Assembly (NCBI GenBank): GCA_050178135.1
Contig: JBFXGJ010000008.1
Span: forward strand, 10,443-74,442
DNA length: 64,000 bases
Source of the DNA: UBA288 sp050178135
Lineage (GTDB): Archaea; Halobacteriota; Methanomicrobia; Methanomicrobiales; Methanospirillaceae
Direction of reading: 5' to 3'
Of this stretch, positions 59,788 to 64,000 are shown in pieces. The position numbers and the translations under genes were made by a program. The notes beneath the pieces were generated by a model, which worked only from the letters and a program-made list of their open reading frames with translations, searched no databases and was not told where the DNA came from. Within the stretch, counting starts at the first letter, position 1, and every line of letters begins with the position of its first letter.

Positions 59788-60018
59788 ATGTCGAAGAGGC
59801 CGCTGGATATACTTGACCAGGTACTGAATCGGGAGCCCGTGATCGTCTCGCTGAAAGGCGAACGCGAGCTTCGCGGTGTACTGCAGGGATACGACGTGCA
59901 CATGAACCTCGTCCTCGACCAGGCCGAGGAGGTGACGGATGGTACGACCACCCGGATCGGCACGCTCATCGTCCGCGGCGATAACGTGATCTATATCTCG
60001 CCGTCACAGAACCAGTAA
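59788..60018 (+). CDS. lsm: Sm-like archaeal RNA-binding protein
   Basis: 76 aa, ATG 59788 (MSKRPLDILDQVLNREPV). Seen: Sm1 (VIVSLKGERELRGVLQGYDVHMNLVLDQAEE) and Sm2 (GTLIVRGDNVIYIS) with the conserved RGD-N RNA-binding motif. Forms heptameric rings that bind U-rich RNA. It precedes rpl37e by 11 nt, the usual archaeal arrangement. Confidence 0.96.
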   Translation: MSKRPLDILDQVLNREPVIVSLKGERELRGVLQGYDVHMNLVLDQAEEVTDGTTTRIGTLIVRGDNVIYISPSQNQ

Positions 60019-60029
60019 GGAGGAGTTGC

Positions 60030-60212
60030 ATGTCCAAAGGCACACCATCAATGGGGAAGCGGAACAAGCAGAGCCACATCGCCTGCCGGCGGTGCGGATC
60101 GATCTCGTTCCACCTCAGGCACAAAGTCTGTTCGAAATGCGGATTCGGCCGGTCAAGCCGGATGCGCAGCTACGACTGGACCTCGAAGCGGCCAAAAGTA
60201 CCGACGCACTGA
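60030..60212 (+). CDS. rpl37e: Large-subunit ribosomal protein L37e
   Basis: 60 aa after a GGAGGAGTT ribosome site. Seen: KGTPSMGKRNKQSHIACRRCGS and HKVCSKCGFGRSSRMRSYDW, with two C-x2-C pairs for one zinc. Binds 23S rRNA near the exit tunnel. Adjacent to lsm upstream and purF 6 nt downstream. Confidence 0.97.
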   Translation: MSKGTPSMGKRNKQSHIACRRCGSISFHLRHKVCSKCGFGRSSRMRSYDWTSKRPKVPTH

Positions 60213-60218
60213 CCTTCA

Positions 60219-61646
60219 ATGTGCGGAATCGTTGGCATCGTCGATGCTGGCGGTGTCTCACACCCGCTCTACTACGCCCTGTATGCGCTCCAGCATCGGG
60301 GCCAGGAGAGCGCGGGGATCTCTGTTTTTAATGGCGACCGTCTCCGCAAGCACAAGGCTTCGGGACTCGTTGCCGAGGTCTTCGACACCGAGACGCTGAG
60401 AAAACTCGACGGGCAGATAGGTGTCGGGCACGTTCGGTACCCGACCACCGGTGCAAACACCCCCGAGAACATCCAGCCGTTCAACTTCCGGTTCATGGGT
60501 AAGGGGTTCGCCATCGCTCACAACGGCAACCTCGTCAACACCCGGGAACTGCGCACCTCCTTCGAAGAGACCGGCCAGATCTTCTGCACGACCACGGACA
60601 CCGAGGTGATCGCCGCGCTGATCGCCACCGAGCTTCGCTGCTCGGGGTCGATCGAGGACGCCGTCCGACTCTGCATGGCCCGTCTCCGCGGCTCGTACTC
60701 GGTCGTGATGGCCTACGACGGCGCCGTCTACGGGTTCCGTGACCCGCTCGGGATCAAGCCCCTCTGCCTCGGCAGGACGCCAGGCGGCCACATCATCGCC
60801 TCGGAGTCGGTGGCGATCGACGCGCTCTCGGGTACCCTCGTCCGCGACGTCCGACCGGGCGAACTGGTTCGGATCAACGTTGACGGCGTCAGCTCGACGC
60901 AGATCACGAAGGTGGACCGGACGGCCCACTGCATCTTCGAGTACATCTACTTCGCGCGGGCCGACGCGATCATCGATGGTGTGCTCGTCTACGATGTCCG
61001 TCGGACGATCGGAGAGAAGCTCCACGAAGAGGCGCCGGTCGATGCGGACGCCGTCTGCCCGGTCCCTGACTCGGGGACTGCCTACGCGATCGGGCACGCA
61101 CGGGTATCGGGCCTCCCCTACACAGAGAGCCTGATCAAAAACCGCTACATGGGCAGGACCTTCATCATGCCCACCCAGGCCGCCCGCGAGCAGGCCGTGC
61201 GGATCAAGATGAACCCGATCAGAAAGCACCTCGAGGACAAATCGATTGTACTGATCGACGACTCGATCGTCCGGGGCACCACCTCGCGCAGGATCATCCA
61301 GATGATCCGGAACGCCGGTGCACGGGAGATCCACATGCGGATCGGGTCGCCGCCGATCAAGGCGCCCTGTTACCTGGGGGTGGATATGCCGACGCGGGAG
61401 GAGCTGATCGCCTCGTGCCGGGACGAGGACCAGGTCTGCGATTCGGTGACGGCCACATCCCTCCATTATATCTCCTTCGATGCGCTGATCCAGGCGATCG
61501 GGCACCCCTGCGACAACCTCTGCACCGGTTGCCTGACCGGGTGCTACCCCGTCGCGATCGACGGCGAGACCGCCCTGACACGGGATGTCGAGTTCCTCGA
61601 CGACACCTTCCAGCTCGGCCTCGACTCCTTTGACAAAACGATGTAG
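60219..61646 (+). CDS. purF: Amidophosphoribosyltransferase
   Basis: 475 aa. First committed step of purine synthesis: PRPP plus glutamine to phosphoribosylamine. Seen: Cys2 after Met as N-terminal nucleophile (MCGIVGIVDAGG), glutaminase loop GHVRYPTTGANTPENIQPF, then the phosphoribosyltransferase VLIDDSIVRGTTS motif (here IVLIDDSIVRGTT). C-terminal Cys clusters (NLCTGCLTGCYP) may bind an iron-sulfur cluster as in Bacillus-type PurF. Co-transcribed with lsm and rpl37e, linking purine supply to ribosome genes. Confidence 0.96.
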   Translation: MCGIVGIVDAGGVSHPLYYALYALQHRGQESAGISVFNGDRLRKHKASGLVAEVFDTETLRKLDGQIGVGHVRYPTTGANTPENIQPFNFRFMGKGFAIAHNGNLVNTRELRTSFEETGQIFCTTTDTEVIAALIATELRCSGSIEDAVRLCMARLRGSYSVVMAYDGAVYGFRDPLGIKPLCLGRTPGGHIIASESVAIDALSGTLVRDVRPGELVRINVDGVSSTQITKVDRTAHCIFEYIYFARADAIIDGVLVYDVRRTIGEKLHEEAPVDADAVCPVPDSGTAYAIGHARVSGLPYTESLIKNRYMGRTFIMPTQAAREQAVRIKMNPIRKHLEDKSIVLIDDSIVRGTTSRRIIQMIRNAGAREIHMRIGSPPIKAPCYLGVDMPTREELIASCRDEDQVCDSVTATSLHYISFDALIQAIGHPCDNLCTGCLTGCYPVAIDGETALTRDVEFLDDTFQLGLDSFDKTM

Positions 61647-61678
61647 CCGGGTCCACCCGCCCGGAGACGAACCGTCTC

Positions 61679-61684
61679 TTTTTT
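61679..61684 (+). terminator. T6 terminator after purF
   Basis: T6 following GGAGACGAACCGTCTC, a short inverted repeat, 33 nt after the purF stop. Confidence 0.55.
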
Positions 61685-61832
61685 CCCGGGGTGAAGACAC
61701 GGAGCGTGAGTGTTCCGACAGTGATGTCTGCCGCCCAGGTACGTCACACCCTTCATGCTCCAAGAAGGCCTCAGTTGAAACCTATTCCTTCTCTATCGTC
61801 GCTTTGAAGACCGGCACGGTCTCGAAAAAGGG

Positions 61833-63896
61833 TCAGAGATTGTTGAACAGCCAGGTGACGTCGGCGAAGTCGATCCGACCGTTGCCGTTGTAGTCGAAGG
61901 CGGCGACGGGCTCGTTCGAGCCGATCCAGGTCATCTGGTTGAAGTACAGGACAACGTCCGCGAAGTCTTTCCGGCCGTTGCCGTTCACGTCCTCGTACAG
62001 GCTGTCGCCGTCCAGATTGGTCGGAACTCCGGCACCGCCGGGGACCAGTTTCACCGGCGGGACGGTGGGCGCCGGAGTTGCCCCCTCCCGGACGAACCTG
62101 TGGATCCGGTTGTTGCCCGAGTCGGCGACATAGACATTGCCGGCACGGTCGATCGCAACTCCCATAGGACGGTCGAACTGCCCGATTCCCGTGCCGTGAG
62201 CGCTCCCATCTCCCATGCTCCCGGTGCCCTCGAGTCCGCCGATCTGCGCGAGGGGGGTACCGTTCGCGTCGTACTTCAGGACCCGGTTGTTGCCGGTGTC
62301 GGTGACGTAGACGTTGTTCGCGTCATCCACGGCGACACCCTCGGGACGCGTGAGCGGCCCGAACACGGGGAGCCCGAGTCCACCGAAGATCGATTCGAAG
62401 GTCCCGTTCGGGCCGAACCTCTGGACCCGGCCGTTGCCGGTATCGGCGACATAGATGTTCCCGGTGCCGTCCACCGCAATACCCCCGGGGTTCATGAACT
62501 GTCCGGGTGCGGAGCCTCCCAGGTGCCCCCCGATGAGCGATACGAAGGTGCCGTTCGGGTCGAGCCTCTGGACGGTGTTGGTGCCGGAGTCGGTGACGTA
62601 GAGGGCGCTCGCGTTATCCACCGCGATCCCCTGTATTCGGGCCGTCATGTTGGCCAGTTCCTGCTGTAATCTGGTCAGAGTGCCGTCCGATGAAAGCCTA
62701 TGTATCAGATTCGTCGAATCATTGGCGATATAGGCAGTGACGGCATTGTCGACGGCGATCGCTCGGGGAGACCAGTTCACCAGGCTGGTCCCATACTGGG
62801 TGATATAGATACCATTCGACGCAAATTTCTGGACGCGGTGGTTGCCGATGTCCGGTATGTAGACATTCCCTCCATGGTCCACCGCGACGCCGCACGGATC
62901 GTTGAACTGCCCGTCCCCTGTCCCCAGGGCCCCCCAGATCAGGTCGTCCCGGTACGATTCCGGCAGCGTCGGTGTCACTCCCTGCCGCGAGAATGCCTGG
63001 ATGCGGTGGTTTTGCGTATCGGCGACGTAGACGGTACCGGTACTGCTGACGGCAATACCCAGGGGAACTTCAAACTGTCCGTCCCCGGTGCCCCGGGATC
63101 CCCACGTCGTCACGAAGGTGCCGGTCGAGGTGAACTTCAGGACCTGCTCGCAATCGCCGGTGACATAGACGTTTCCCGTGCCGTCGACCGCAATCCCATA
63201 GAGGTACTGGTAGTTGCCCCCGACGTCCCACGTGCTCCATTGCGAAACATAGGTGCCGTCGGTCGTGAACGTCTGGATGCGGAGATTGTTGGTGTCGAGC
63301 ACGAAGACGGTGCCGTCGCTGCCGACCGCGATGTCGTGCGGACGGACCATCTGGCCGTCTCCCCAACCGTAAGTCCCCCACGACGTCACGAGGGAGCCGG
63401 TCGGGGTGAACTTCAGGACGCGGTCGCTGTAGGTATCGCCGACATAGACGTACCCGGCACGGTCGACGGCGAGACCCTCCGCGGGGTAGCTCAGGTTCCC
63501 GGCCCCGCTCTCCCATTTCGAGACGAAGGTGCCCGTCGACGTGAACGTCTGGACCAGGCCCCGCGCATCGATGACGAAGACGGCGCCGTCATGGCCGATC
63601 GCGATCGCATGGGGATACTGGAACATGCCGTCGCCGGCCCCGAACTGGCCCCATTTCGTGATGAAGTTCCCTGCCTCGTCAAACTTCTGGACTCGGTGGT
63701 TGCCGTTGTCGACGACATACACGTCGCCTGCACCGTCGACCGCGATGCTCGCGGGGCCTTTGAACAGGCCGTCTGTGAAGCCTCGATACCCCCATTTCGT
63801 AACGAACTGGTATTCGCCCGCCGCCGTCGCGACCTGGACGCTGCAGAGGAAAAGAAAAAGGACGACGAAAATCGCAGGCAACCTTTGTACCGTCAA
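61833..63896 (-). CDS. Secreted NHL-repeat beta-propeller protein with dockerin
   Basis: 687 aa from TTG 63896 (reading LTVQRLPAIFVVLFLFL), chosen because GAGGCGG lies 6 nt before it and a signal peptide ending VATAA follows; another TTG at 63938 adds 14 residues. About twelve NHL repeats (GDVYVVDNGNHRVQKFDEAG, GTVFVLDTNNLRIQTFTTDG, NIYVADTGNGRVQRFGPNG) form two propellers (about 25-320 and 325-610). Pro/Thr linker, then dockerin (LDGDSLYEDVNGNGRKDFAD, DYNGNGRIDFAD). Part of the DNA (about 62640-62900) is visibly less GC-rich than its flanks. Non-catalytic binding role inferred. Confidence 0.88.
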   Translation of the reverse strand: MTVQRLPAIFVVLFLFLCSVQVATAAGEYQFVTKWGYRGFTDGLFKGPASIAVDGAGDVYVVDNGNHRVQKFDEAGNFITKWGQFGAGDGMFQYPHAIAIGHDGAVFVIDARGLVQTFTSTGTFVSKWESGAGNLSYPAEGLAVDRAGYVYVGDTYSDRVLKFTPTGSLVTSWGTYGWGDGQMVRPHDIAVGSDGTVFVLDTNNLRIQTFTTDGTYVSQWSTWDVGGNYQYLYGIAVDGTGNVYVTGDCEQVLKFTSTGTFVTTWGSRGTGDGQFEVPLGIAVSSTGTVYVADTQNHRIQAFSRQGVTPTLPESYRDDLIWGALGTGDGQFNDPCGVAVDHGGNVYIPDIGNHRVQKFASNGIYITQYGTSLVNWSPRAIAVDNAVTAYIANDSTNLIHRLSSDGTLTRLQQELANMTARIQGIAVDNASALYVTDSGTNTVQRLDPNGTFVSLIGGHLGGSAPGQFMNPGGIAVDGTGNIYVADTGNGRVQRFGPNGTFESIFGGLGLPVFGPLTRPEGVAVDDANNVYVTDTGNNRVLKYDANGTPLAQIGGLEGTGSMGDGSAHGTGIGQFDRPMGVAIDRAGNVYVADSGNNRIHRFVREGATPAPTVPPVKLVPGGAGVPTNLDGDSLYEDVNGNGRKDFADVVLYFNQMTWIGSNEPVAAFDYNGNGRIDFADVTWLFNNL

Positions 63897-64000
63897 ATAG
63901 TACCGCCTCGATAGTATCTGCAATGATCTCCCCAGCAATAATGACGCGTGGTTCCGATCTCCCGCCCGGGAGCGGGTCGAGGATGGTGGGGAGGAGCCTG
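63897..64000. other. Window end, upstream of NHL-dockerin gene
   Basis: No gene recognised in the last 104 nt. It should hold the promoter for the minus-strand gene; no clear TATA box was found. Confidence 0.4.

Noticed and set aside
1..64000. tRNA, rRNA, CRISPR arrays, transposases, attachment sites
   Set aside because: None recognised when reading the intergenic regions on both strands; small RNAs cannot be excluded by eye.

Overview
The window looks like chromosome of a high-GC, draft-assembled methanogenic archaeon. Evidence for this: coenzyme F420 biosynthesis genes (cofC, two cofH paralogues), an FmdE-family protein, thiol:fumarate reductase TfrAB, an iron-sulfur flavoprotein, archaeal-type riboflavin synthase, D-family DNA polymerase small subunit (DP1), archaeal signal peptidase, Sm-like protein, ribosomal protein L37e, SepF and a NusA-like KH protein. 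Many large secreted proteins built of PKD, PEGA, CBM6, beta-propeller, beta-helix and dockerin modules suggest Methanomicrobiales (Methanoculleus-like). That placement is inference; no rRNA gene is present to confirm it.

Layout. 1-3119 (minus): serA (cut by the window edge), hisE, nusA-like, two paralogous lipoproteins. 3198-7238 (minus): a cohesin-bearing surface protein and a dockerin-bearing TolB-type propeller. 7362-9895 (plus): cofC and an ABC-2 exporter pair. 9892-12240 (minus): a Csx1-like protein with a HEPN motif translationally coupled to an FmdE-family gene, then HdeD. 12373-15160: a receiver-GAF-PAS histidine kinase and a decayed copy of a similar gene. 15163-19180 (minus): unknown coiled-coil protein, aminotransferase, ribH, ribC, class V aminotransferase; then purE (plus). 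19714-22902: dockerin propeller/beta-helix protein. 23001-29426: small membrane protein, DUF523/DUF1722, SOUL protein, a 1129-aa surface protein, Cache-like lipoprotein. 29475-42799: thiC, MBL hydrolase, DUF123, a hybrid kinase, Isf, cofH/DUF1805/cofH, signal peptidase, polB, a PNPOx-like protein, a PAS protein with a RecA-like partner, and a glutaredoxin-thioredoxin reductase fusion. 42827-52565: surface-protein-rich region with an SGNH esterase-dockerin, DUF169, PQQ-propeller-dockerin, NHL-dockerin, a DUF169 relic, and an NHL-PKD gene split by a 100-N gap. 52618-61646: tfrBA, lysC, purM, ZPR1-like, sepF, PUA protein, then lsm, rpl37e and purF. 61833-63896: another NHL-dockerin protein.

The main story is extracellular. 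One secreted protein has an N-terminal cohesin-like module and six others end in a closely similar C-terminal dockerin. This is compatible with a non-cellulosomal archaeal surface complex in which propeller, beta-helix and one SGNH-hydrolase protein dock on a scaffold. Cohesin- and dockerin-like modules are known in archaea; the pairing here is inferred, not shown. A second notable item is the isolated Csx1-like gene with no visible CRISPR array or other cas gene.

The 100-N run at 51258-51357 is flanked by a 127-nt perfect repeat. It looks like an unmerged contig overlap; collapsing it restores one in-frame 650-codon gene.
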